Shown here: positions 15,770 through 22,893 of the stretch, in pieces
Layout of the letters: the number at the start of each line of letters is the position of its first letter
Numbering within the stretch: the first letter of the stretch is position 1
NCBI GenBank assembly: GCA_937868015.1
Contig: CALMLW010000058.1
Location: 1 to 38,004 of the forward strand
DNA: 38,004 nt
DNA from: an uncultured Synergistaceae bacterium
GTDB lineage: Bacteria; Synergistota; Synergistia; Synergistales; Aminiphilaceae
Direction: 5' to 3'
The notes under the pieces: model-generated
The model's database searches: none
What the model saw: the letters and a program-made list of their open reading frames with translations, nothing else
What the model was told of the DNA's origin: nothing
Translations under genes and position numbers: made by a program

Positions 15770-17240
15770 CGGAAAAAGGCTCCCTGGTCTTCCAGACTTG
15801 AAGGCGATGCTCCATCTGCCCCAGGGTCCCCTGGGCGTCCAGGCGGAACTTTCCCCAGGCAAACTCCGGAGCCTTCACCAGGAAAAACCGGCGCCCGAAC
15901 TCCTCTTCCCAGAGACCCAGGCAGTTTTCCATGACGTAGGTCCCCAGGGCGGGATGGACTTCTAAAAGATAGGCCTCGGCCCGCCCGGAGTGGCACACCT
16001 TTCGCAAAAAGCGCTTGAGCACCAAAGCCAGGCTCTCTTCCTTCATCACCCACCCCGCCCCGCCGCACTCGGGACACCCCCGGGTCAGCGCCGTGCGCAG
16101 GTCCACCCGGGCGCGCTTCCGGGTGATCTCCACCAGGCCCAGCTCCGTCACGCCGAAGATCTTGGCTCGACATCGGTCCGAGCGAAAGACCTCTTCCAGC
16201 CGGTCCAACAACGCCTTGCGGTCTTGGGCGTGGTCCATATCGATGAAGTCCACCACCACGATGCCCCCGATGCCCCGGAGCCTCAGTTGGCGGGCAATCT
16301 CCCCCGCCGCCTCGAGGTTCGTGTCCAGCACCGTGTGGCGCAGGTCCACGTCCCCCACGAACTTCCCCGTGTTGACATCGATCACCGTGAGGGCTTCCGT
16401 CTGCTCCACCACCAGGTAAGCCCCCGAAGGGAGCCAGACCTTCCGATCCAACGCGGCGGAGATCTCTCGCTCGATGCCGAGGTAATCGAAAAGAGGGGTG
16501 ACGCCGGAGTACACCGACACCTCGGGGGAGGAGGAGGGGAAACACCGGGTCACGTAGCCCCGGATGCGCTCCTCGTCTTCGGAAGAGTCCAGCACGATCT
16601 CGTCCACCGCATCGTTGAGCTCGTCCCGCAACACCTTTCCCAAAAGTCCCAGGTCTCGATAGAGGAGGCACGGAGCGGGCTGCACCCGGCTCTGGTGCTC
16701 GATTTCCCTCCAGAGGGCCAGGAGCTCCTCCACGTCGGTCCCCAGCTCTCCCTCTCCCACTCCCTCGGAGACCGTGCGGACGATGAGCCCAAACCCCTCG
16801 GGACGGAGGTCCCGGGCCATCTTGCGTAGGCGTCGCCGCTCCCGATCGTCGGCGATGCGCCGGGACACCCCGATGTCGTGCCCTCCGGGCACCAGCACCA
16901 AGTGCCTGCCGGGAAGGGCCAATCGCGGGGAGACCCGGGCCCCTTTCCCCTTACGGGCGGCCTTCACCACCTGAACCAACATCTCCGTGTTGGGGCGCAC
17001 CTCCATCCCCCGGGCATCGGCCAGGTGAAGAAAGGCGTTTCGCCCATCTCCCAGATTCAAAAAGGCCGACTGCATGCCCCCGAGGACGCTATCCACCCGG
17101 GCCTTGTATATTTCCCCCGCCCGCTGGCGCTCCCACATGTGCTCCACCAGGAGTTCCGCCAGGCGTCCATCTTCCAGAATGGCCACCCGAACTTCCTCAG
17201 GATCCCGGAGGTTGGCCACAATCTTTCGTCCCAGAGTCAC
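15744..17240 (-). CDS. rng: Ribonuclease G (RNase E/G family)
   Basis: A 498-residue endoribonuclease of the short RNase G type, which cuts single-stranded AU-rich RNA from 5'-monophosphate ends and helps mature 16S rRNA. It has an S1 domain (about 38-125, GEIYKARVDSVLGGMQSAFL), then the DNase-I-like catalytic part with Asp 288 (TVIDVNTGKFVGD) and Asp 331 (GGIVVVDFIDMD). The zinc-link CPEC is at 389-392 (TRGCPECGGAGWV). There is no long RNase E scaffold tail. The start is the GTG at 17240, overlapping the DUF2344 stop as GTGA, with GGGAGG 7 nt upstream. In Clostridia the same trio (radical SAM, DUF2344, rng) is usually followed by rplU-rpmA; here smc follows instead. Confidence 0.95.
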   Translation of the reverse strand: MTLGRKIVANLRDPEEVRVAILEDGRLAELLVEHMWERQRAGEIYKARVDSVLGGMQSAFLNLGDGRNAFLHLADARGMEVRPNTEMLVQVVKAARKGKGARVSPRLALPGRHLVLVPGGHDIGVSRRIADDRERRRLRKMARDLRPEGFGLIVRTVSEGVGEGELGTDVEELLALWREIEHQSRVQPAPCLLYRDLGLLGKVLRDELNDAVDEIVLDSSEDEERIRGYVTRCFPSSSPEVSVYSGVTPLFDYLGIEREISAALDRKVWLPSGAYLVVEQTEALTVIDVNTGKFVGDVDLRHTVLDTNLEAAGEIARQLRLRGIGGIVVVDFIDMDHAQDRKALLDRLEEVFRSDRCRAKIFGVTELGLVEITRKRARVDLRTALTRGCPECGGAGWVMKEESLALVLKRFLRKVCHSGRAEAYLLEVHPALGTYVMENCLGLWEEEFGRRFFLVKAPEFAWGKFRLDAQGTLGQMEHRLQVWKTREPFSGVLGTAIP

Positions 17241-17833
17241 CGTCGCACCTCCCGAAGGGACCGAACCCCGTCCCCTTCCTCGGGCCCCACCCGGAGGCGC
17301 ACCACGAAGACGTCTCGCCATCCCCTTCCGGGAGAGATCTCACCGAAGGCCCGAAGCACCCCTCCCATGCTCCGCTCCGCCCCCATCGTCACCGACAGCC
17401 CCTCCGAGGTCCGATGCCACCGGACATCGCCCCCCCCCGACACCGCCAGGGCTTCTTCCAGGGAGGAAAGGTCTTCGGCCCTACGGGGGCGCAGCAAATA
17501 GTGGGCCCGGGGGCAGACCGCCGCCAGCGGGGGACCCTCCACCGGAAAGGCTTCGATCATCTCAAGGCCCGGCGGAAACTTGCTTCCCCAGAGGGCTGCG
17601 GCATCGGCGGGAAAGGAGGAAAACCACCCTTCAGCGGGCTCTTCCAAAGCCACGATCCCCAGGGGTAGCGTGGGACCCAGGCTCAACCGAGGGTGAGGGA
17701 CACATCCCTCGGAATACTCGAACTCCAGCCCCGCCCTCCGGGCGCTCCGCACGAAGATCGGGGGCAGTTCCACGTGGGGAAAAAAGGCCGACCGCCCCCT
17801 CTTGGCAAAGAAAAAACGCACCCGCACCGCCAT
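17237..17833 (-). CDS. DUF2344 (TIGR03936) radical SAM-linked protein
   Basis: A small soluble protein of about 198 residues. The family-typical features are the N-terminal MAVRVRFFFAKRGRSAFFPH and the stretch GLEFEYSEGCVPHPRLSLGP. These match the TIGR03936 pattern, in which an LRF-SHLDL segment is followed by YSxGxNPHPRxS. No catalytic motif or membrane segment is visible and the biochemical role is unknown. The family almost always sits next to, or is fused with, the TIGR03960-type radical SAM protein, as here, so the two probably act together. The start is the ATG at 17833, sharing its A with the radical SAM stop (TGATG), with GGGGAG 4 nt upstream; a GTG one codon earlier is possible. Confidence is high for the family, low for any function. 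Confidence 0.85.
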   Translation of the reverse strand: MAVRVRFFFAKRGRSAFFPHVELPPIFVRSARRAGLEFEYSEGCVPHPRLSLGPTLPLGIVALEEPAEGWFSSFPADAAALWGSKFPPGLEMIEAFPVEGPPLAAVCPRAHYLLRPRRAEDLSSLEEALAVSGGGDVRWHRTSEGLSVTMGAERSMGGVLRAFGEISPGRGWRDVFVVRLRVGPEEGDGVRSLREVRR

Positions 17834-19665
17834 CACACTCCCCCGATTCCCGATGGAGCGCACCGATCCCCCAGGCCACACCCCTGACATTCCCCCGTAC
17901 GGCAGTCCGGGGAGAGGAGCTCATCGTAGGCCCGGTCCCGCTCTCGAAGCAAAAACTCCCGGCTCACTCCGGCATCGATGTGATCCCAAGGGAAAACCTC
18001 GTCCCGTCCCCGGGGACGGGAGACCAGGGCCCGGGGATCGATTTCTTCCCGCCGGAACGCCTCCTCCCAAAGGTCGAAACGAAAGCATTCGTCCCAGCCA
18101 TCGAAACGGGCCCCCCCCCGCCAGGCTCGCTCCAGCACGGCCCCGCACTCCCGACCTCCCCGGGCGAAGACCCCCTCCAGAAAGGTCTGGGCGGGTTCGT
18201 GGTAGGCCACTTTCACCGACCGCTCCTTCCGGAGACCACTTTTAATGCGCCTTCCCCGATCCCGGAGATCTTCCGGAAGGCTCTGTTCCTCCCACTGGAA
18301 GGGCGTGTGAGCCTTGGGTACGAAACCCGCCACGGAAACGGCGATCTGAGCCCCCCGGGCGGTGGCACGCCCTATGCGGGCGCACTCCCGCACCAGGGCC
18401 TCCAGCCCCTCAAGATCCATGTCGCTTTCTGTGGGGAGCCCCATCATGAAATAAAACTTTATTCTTTCCCAGCCGTGGCGAAAGGCCGCCTCCACGGTAC
18501 TCAGAATCTCCCCGTCCGAAAGCCCCTTGTTGATCACCCGGCGCAGGCGCTCCGTCCCCGCCTCGGGGGCAAAAGTCAGGCTTCCCCGGCGGACCCCCTC
18601 CAGCCGCGTCGCCAGATCCACCGAAAAGCCGTCGATCCTCAGGCTCGGCAAGCTCAGGGAAGCTCGGCGTCGTTCCAGCTCCGGCACCAAAAGGGCCAAG
18701 AGCTCATCCAGGCGGCGGTAGTCGCAGGTGGCCAATGATAAAAGCCCCAGCTCCCGACACCCCGAGTCTTCCAAAAGGGATAGGGCCAGGCGGCCAATGG
18801 TCTCCGGAGAGCGCTCCCGCACCGGTCGGGTCACCATCCCCGCCTGACAGAAACGGCACCCCCGGGTACACCCCCGAAAGACCTCCACGGGCACTCGGTC
18901 GTGCACCACCCCCAACGAAGGGATCATCATGTGCTCCGGGAAAAAGGTCCGGTCCAGATCGGCCACCCATCGGCGCTCCACCGGTAACACCATGCCCCGA
19001 GACCCCACGAAGCCCCGGGGTCCCCCGGGGAGGGCCCAGGCGGGAACGTAGATCCCCGGCAGGGAAGCCAGGGCCTCCAGGCGGAGCTCCCGAGGGCTCC
19101 CCCGGAGCTCCGAAAGGATGGCCAGGGCCTGGGGCAGGAGCTCTTCCCCATCCCCCACACAGAAGACATCTACGAAGGATGCCAAGGGCTCGGGGACCAG
19201 GGCTCCCGGCCCCCCGGCAAAGACCAGCGGGTCTTTATCGCCCCGGTCCTCCCGGTGCAACGGGATCTTTCCCAGGTCTAGCATGGTAAGGAGGTTCGTG
19301 TAGGTAAGCTCATATTGCAGGGTAAAGCCCACCACGTCGAAATCCCCCAAGACCTTTCCGCTCTCCAGGGAGCCGAGGCCCATCCCTTTGGACCGGAGGG
19401 CTTGCTCCATGTCGGGCCAGGGGCAGTAGGCCCTTTCAACGTCGGCGTAGGAAAGGGATTTCACCAGGCGGTAGAGGATCTGGAACCCAAGATAGCTCAT
19501 CCCCACCTCATAAACATCGGGGAAGGCCAAACAAAGCCTCACCAGGCCAGGGGCATCGGGCTTCAGGGGCAAAGTCCCCCATTCTCCCCCCACATAACGG
19601 GCTCCTCGTTTCACGCTGGCCAAAAGGGGCCACAATTCATCCCGTTCTTCAGGAAAATCCACCAT
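17833..19665 (-). CDS. TIGR03960-family radical SAM protein with B12-binding-like N-terminus
   Basis: A protein of about 610 residues. The N-terminal part (RLCLAFPDVYEVGMSYLGFQ, about 43-62) resembles the cobalamin-binding-like domain of B12 radical SAM enzymes. The 4Fe-4S cluster motif is C266-x3-C270-x2-C273 (FRGCTRGCRFCQAGM). The barrel follows, with SLTFAPEAGTERLRRVINKG and KFYFMMGLPTESDMD. A C-terminal cysteine group (C588, C593, C596, C602) may bind a second metal centre. Substrate and reaction are unknown for this family; the link to rng and DUF2344 hints at RNA or ribosome modification, which is inference only. I chose the ATG at 19665 (GAGG 7 nt upstream); an in-frame ATG at 19701 is the alternative. 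It is separated from rodA by a 129-nt gap in which I see no clear promoter. Confidence 0.88.
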   Translation of the reverse strand: MVDFPEERDELWPLLASVKRGARYVGGEWGTLPLKPDAPGLVRLCLAFPDVYEVGMSYLGFQILYRLVKSLSYADVERAYCPWPDMEQALRSKGMGLGSLESGKVLGDFDVVGFTLQYELTYTNLLTMLDLGKIPLHREDRGDKDPLVFAGGPGALVPEPLASFVDVFCVGDGEELLPQALAILSELRGSPRELRLEALASLPGIYVPAWALPGGPRGFVGSRGMVLPVERRWVADLDRTFFPEHMMIPSLGVVHDRVPVEVFRGCTRGCRFCQAGMVTRPVRERSPETIGRLALSLLEDSGCRELGLLSLATCDYRRLDELLALLVPELERRRASLSLPSLRIDGFSVDLATRLEGVRRGSLTFAPEAGTERLRRVINKGLSDGEILSTVEAAFRHGWERIKFYFMMGLPTESDMDLEGLEALVRECARIGRATARGAQIAVSVAGFVPKAHTPFQWEEQSLPEDLRDRGRRIKSGLRKERSVKVAYHEPAQTFLEGVFARGGRECGAVLERAWRGGARFDGWDECFRFDLWEEAFRREEIDPRALVSRPRGRDEVFPWDHIDAGVSREFLLRERDRAYDELLSPDCRTGECQGCGLGDRCAPSGIGGV

Positions 19666-19794
19666 GTCACCGCCTCGCTCCGCCGGAATCTTCCGGCCCA
19701 TCGCCGACCCCGCAGTCCCGCCATGGGCCGTGAAGGCGCCTTTTGCCGACGTCCTCGCCCTTCGGAATCCTGGGGGGCATTTTTATTAAAAAAA

Positions 19795-20910
19795 TCACTT
19801 TTCGCTTTCCTGGTAGGGGCGTAAGGTGTCCAGATGGATGCTCTGGACAATGCCGAGCCCCACCCCCACGGCCAGCAACGCGCTGCCGCCGTAGCTGAAA
19901 AGGGGCATGGGGAGCCCCGTCACCGGAGCGTATCCCATGCTCATGGCCACGCACTCCACCACCTGAAACCAGATCCAAGACCCCAAAGCTCCCGCCAGGA
20001 CCTTGCAGCGAAGGTCTTTGGACCGCATCCCCGCCCCGAAGATCCTCCAGAGCAGGATGCCAAAAAGCACCAACAGAAGCACGCCGCCGACGAAGCCAAA
20101 TTCTTCGGCATAGACGCTGAAGATAAAATCTGTATGCGGCTCGGGGAGAAAGCGCAACTTGCTCTGGGTTCCCTCCAGGAACCCCTTCCCCCAAAGCCCC
20201 CCTGCCCCCACGGCGATGCGAGATTGGATCACGTTGTATCCCGCACCGAGGGGATCAATCTGGGGGTCGAGAAAGACCAGCAGGCGAAGCTTTTGGTAGT
20301 CCTTGAGCAGGGACCAGCCGACGGGGAGGGCCAGCAGGCCCGCTCCAAAGAGTCCCGCCAAAAATCTCTTGGGAGCCCCCGCCACGACGAGGGCCCCCAG
20401 CGTCATGACCCCATATACCAGGGCGCTCCCCAGGTCGGGCTGAAGCAACACCAACACTCCCCCCGCCAAGGGCAGGAGGAGGTCGTAGACAAAGGCCTTA
20501 AAAGTAAGAGGGGGGTAGCGACAAAAGTGTTTCCCCAGAGCTAACGCCAGGGCCACCTTCCCCATCTCCGAGGGCTGGAGGCGCAAGGGGCCCAGGGCAA
20601 ACCAACTCTGGGAACCCTTAACCATGGTGCCCAGGGTCAAGACCAAGGCCAGGATCGACACCGTGACGCCGAAGATCGCGTAGGCCCACCGCAGCAGGCG
20701 ATCGTGCCCCAGAGCGATGGCCACTCCATACCCCACCGCCGCCAGTCCTCCGGAAAAGATCTGTCGGAGGACGAACTCCTCCGATCTCCCGTAGGTGGCG
20801 CTAAAAATCGACAGGAGCCCCAACAGGAAAAGGGCCACCCCGCTCGCCAGGGCCCAGCGATCGAGGTGACGCAGCCGCTCAGAAAAAGTAGTTATATTAT
20901 CATTCCCCAT
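19795..20910 (-). CDS. rodA: RodA, SEDS-family peptidoglycan glycosyltransferase
   Basis: A 371-residue polytopic membrane protein with about nine to ten hydrophobic segments. SEDS proteins polymerise lipid II into glycan strands; RodA works with PBP2 (mrdA, about 2 kb upstream in the same cluster) in the elongasome driven by MreB. Family signatures are GSQSWFALGPLRLQPSEMGK, LLVLLQPDLGSALVY-like stretches, RLLVFLDPQIDPLGAGYN, PEPHTDFIFSVYAEEFGFVG and GLPMPLFSYGGSAL. Context and the LDP-x2-DPxGAGYN form favour RodA over FtsW. The ATG at 20910 overlaps the minE stop by 11 nt and has only a weak SD, consistent with translational coupling. After the stop there is a T-rich run (TGATTTTTTTAAT) but no GC stem before it. 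Confidence 0.94.
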   Translation of the reverse strand: MGNDNITTFSERLRHLDRWALASGVALFLLGLLSIFSATYGRSEEFVLRQIFSGGLAAVGYGVAIALGHDRLLRWAYAIFGVTVSILALVLTLGTMVKGSQSWFALGPLRLQPSEMGKVALALALGKHFCRYPPLTFKAFVYDLLLPLAGGVLVLLQPDLGSALVYGVMTLGALVVAGAPKRFLAGLFGAGLLALPVGWSLLKDYQKLRLLVFLDPQIDPLGAGYNVIQSRIAVGAGGLWGKGFLEGTQSKLRFLPEPHTDFIFSVYAEEFGFVGGVLLLVLFGILLWRIFGAGMRSKDLRCKVLAGALGSWIWFQVVECVAMSMGYAPVTGLPMPLFSYGGSALLAVGVGLGIVQSIHLDTLRPYQESEK

Positions 20911-21184
20911 GGGCTCGGCGCTCGGATCCCCGGCGCCGCCTCACCGTCCGCACGGGGATGTTGGCCACCAGAGCCACCGAACTGTTCTCCCGCTCCAATT
21001 GGAGCTCGATGTGGCTCTCGTCGATGTCCATGTACTTGCTGATGACGTCGATCAAGTCTCGGCGAAGATTTTCCATCACCTCGGGGGAGATGTCGCTGCG
21101 GTCGTGGATCAGCACCAGTTGCAGTCGATCCTTGGCCACGCTCCGAGATTCTTGCTGACCGAAAAAACGCGAGAAAAGACTCAT
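20900..21184 (-). CDS. minE: Cell division topological specificity factor MinE
   Basis: A 94-residue protein, the usual size for MinE. The N-terminal amphipathic stretch MSLFSRFFGQQ is the membrane-targeting part. It is followed by the anti-MinCD region (KDRLQLVLIHDRSDISPEVM) and the topological specificity domain (LRRDLIDVISKYMDIDESHI ... VALVANIPV). It stimulates MinD ATPase and confines MinC action to the cell poles. The start ATG at 21184 has a strong AGGAGGGG 7 nt upstream. The C-terminal basic tail (VRRRRGSERRAHGE) overlaps the rodA start. minD lies 28 nt upstream. Its presence indicates an oscillating MinCDE system and not MinCD with DivIVA alone. Confidence 0.95.
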   Translation of the reverse strand: MSLFSRFFGQQESRSVAKDRLQLVLIHDRSDISPEVMENLRRDLIDVISKYMDIDESHIELQLERENSSVALVANIPVRTVRRRRGSERRAHGE

Positions 21185-21212
21185 GTCCCATCCCCTCCTT
21201 TCTCAAAACAAG

Positions 21213-22013
21213 TTAAAATCCCAAAAACTTTCGAAGCCGTTTGCCAAATCCCGCGCTCTCTTCCTGGCTGAGATCCATGAAGGGTACGTCTTCCCCCAAA
21301 AGACGCAAGGCTATGTTGATAAAGGCCTGAGAGGCCGGAGTCGTGCTGGATAGCGTCAGTGGTTCCCCCTTGTTTGCCGCATCTATCACGCTGTCGTCGT
21401 TGGGGACGACTCCCACCAAGTCCACCGCCAGGATGTCCAACACATCCTGGACGCTGAGCATCTCCCCCCTTTTTACCAAATCGGGGCGCAGCCGGTTGAC
21501 GACCAGGCGAATGGGGGATTTGTTCATGGATTCAAGCATCCCGATGATGCGATCCGCGTCCCGCACCGCCGAAACCTCCGGCGTGGTGACCACCAGAGCC
21601 TCGTCCGCTGCCTGAGCCGCGTTGCGAAACCCTCCCTCGATGCCCGCAGGGCTGTCCACCAGGACGAAGTCGAAGGTCTCTCGGAGTTCGTCGCAGAGGG
21701 CCGCCATCTGGTCGGAGTCCACCGCATCCTTGGTACGCGTCTGGGCCGCCGGCAGGAGGTAGAGGTTTTTCAGGCGCTTGTCCCGCACCAACGCCTGATT
21801 CAAGCGACACCCCCCCTCCACCACATCCACCAAGGTGTAAACGATGCGGTTTTCTAAGCCCAGGATGAGATCAAGGTTGCGAAGGCCGATGTCTGCGTCC
21901 ATGGCCACCACCTTGTGCCCCCGCCCCGCCAACGCCACAGAAAGGTTGGCGGTGGTGGTGGTCTTTCCCACGCCGCCCTTCCCAGAGGTCACCACAATCA
22001 CTCGGCACGCCAT
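21213..22013 (-). CDS. minD: Septum site-determining ATPase MinD
   Basis: A 266-residue deviant Walker A ATPase of the ParA/MinD superfamily. It has SGKGGVGKTTTTANLSVALA at the N-terminus, the DADIGLRNLDLILGLENR stretch, switch-type VDSPAGIEGGFRNA, and the C-terminal amphipathic membrane-binding helix (GFGKRLRKFLGF). When ATP-bound it dimerises on the membrane and recruits MinC and MinE. The start ATG at 22013 has GGAGAGGG about 7 nt upstream. Unlike the overlapping genes around it, minD is separated from minC by a 193-nt gap containing hairpins and a possible dispersed repeat, so it may have its own regulation. I see only a weak promoter-like pair there (TTGCCC, 17 bp, TAAAAA). Confidence 0.97.
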   Translation of the reverse strand: MACRVIVVTSGKGGVGKTTTTANLSVALAGRGHKVVAMDADIGLRNLDLILGLENRIVYTLVDVVEGGCRLNQALVRDKRLKNLYLLPAAQTRTKDAVDSDQMAALCDELRETFDFVLVDSPAGIEGGFRNAAQAADEALVVTTPEVSAVRDADRIIGMLESMNKSPIRLVVNRLRPDLVKRGEMLSVQDVLDILAVDLVGVVPNDDSVIDAANKGEPLTLSSTTPASQAFINIALRLLGEDVPFMDLSQEESAGFGKRLRKFLGF

Positions 22014-22127
22014 GCCTACACCCTCTCCTTATCGACCCCAAGGCCCTCGTCGCTCCATCCTCGTCCGACATGGAGAAAGCCTCTACGGATGAAGCGATTA
22101 CCGGCGTCGGCGTCTCCGCCGCAGGTC

Positions 22128-22184
22128 TGTCATTCTGAGATCTTTTTTTAGTTGCTGAGGACCGAGGGGGCAAACCCCGCGAAG
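22128..22184 (-). repeat. Possible degenerate dispersed intergenic repeat in the minC-minD gap
   Basis: On the plus strand the segment begins TGTCATTCTGAG, ends in GAGGGGGCAAACCCCGCGAAG split by a T-run, and contains a small GGGG/CCCC hairpin. A related GAAGGGGCCAAGCCCCGC lies in the radC-mreB gap (27255-27272). The GTCATTCTGAG...GAAG layout resembles, from memory, palindromic intergenic repeats common in several phyla. Next to it (22108-22121) is a 5-bp hairpin with a GAGA tetraloop in the transcript. Only a whole-genome search could show whether this is a true repeat. Confidence 0.3.
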
Positions 22185-22206
22185 TCATCATCGCCCACGC
22201 CAGGCG

Positions 22207-22893
22207 TCACGCGTTCTTGACGTCTATCTGGTGCGCCACCGGGGCGTCGTTTTCCAGGCACAAGACCACGGCTTTCCCCCACCACGGGGCATCTTTATCC
22301 ACGTAGCTCACCTTGCTCCCAATGCGATATTGGGGCGCTTCGAAGGATCTCACCAGGATCTGGGCCCCATGATCTCCCGCACACCCCGCGTGCACCAGCC
22401 CCTGGAGGCGTCCCCAGACCACCACGCACCCCACGGCGAAGATCTCCGCCCCGTCGTTCACGTGCCCCGCCACCACCACGTCCGCCCCGTGCTCCACCCT
22501 CTGCCCGGAGCGGAGAGACCGGGGGATCAGGAGCAACGGCGGGCGCCCCTTGGGAGGGGTCGGCCCCGGCATGGGGGGCTCCCCCGTGGGAAATCCCGAG
22601 GCCCGCAGTAGGCGGAGGGTTTCGGCATGAAAAGAAATCCATGAGATTACCGTCACACCCCCGGGCCAGACAAAGTGCGTGAGGATATCCAAAACTTCCC
22701 CCTCGGTGCACGCCCTCCCCCGAAGGTCAATTACCACCCGGGCCCCCGCCAGGATATGCCTTGCCGCCCCCAGGACGTTTTTTAAACTTTCCTTCATCAT
22801 TCCCGGTGCCAACTCCTCCGGAACGACGAGGCGTAACCCCCGAGCGTCTCCTTTAAGCATCATGTCGTCCCTGCGGCCCTCTCCATCGCTCAT
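22207..22893 (-). CDS. minC: Septum site-determining protein MinC
   Basis: A protein of about 228 residues that blocks FtsZ assembly when recruited by MinD. The N-terminal domain (about 1-100) is an alpha-beta unit (GLRLVVPEELAPGMMKESLK ... RVVIDLRGRACTEGEVLDIL). It is joined by a proline-rich linker (PPMPGPTPPKGRPP) to the C-terminal beta-helix domain, with the family pattern RSLRSGQRVEHGADVVVAGH, VNDGAEIFAVG and VVWGRLQGLVHAG. The start is the ATG at 22893, overlapping the mrdA stop as ATGA with GGGAG about 9 nt upstream. The coupling of minC to mrdA physically links the elongation and division genes. The assignment is secure from the C-terminal domain. Confidence 0.93.
   Translation of the reverse strand: MSDGEGRRDDMMLKGDARGLRLVVPEELAPGMMKESLKNVLGAARHILAGARVVIDLRGRACTEGEVLDILTHFVWPGGVTVISWISFHAETLRLLRASGFPTGEPPMPGPTPPKGRPPLLLIPRSLRSGQRVEHGADVVVAGHVNDGAEIFAVGCVVVWGRLQGLVHAGCAGDHGAQILVRSFEAPQYRIGSKVSYVDKDAPWWGKAVVLCLENDAPVAHQIDVKNA

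Noticed and set aside
17074-18738. Plus-strand open frame of 554 codons
   Set aside because: It runs antisense across rng, DUF2344 and radical SAM, three clearly real genes, and is proline- and arginine-rich shadow sequence.
21871-22191. Minus-strand ORF spanning the minC-minD gap
   Set aside because: Most of it overlaps minD in another frame, and the remainder covers hairpins and a possible repeat.
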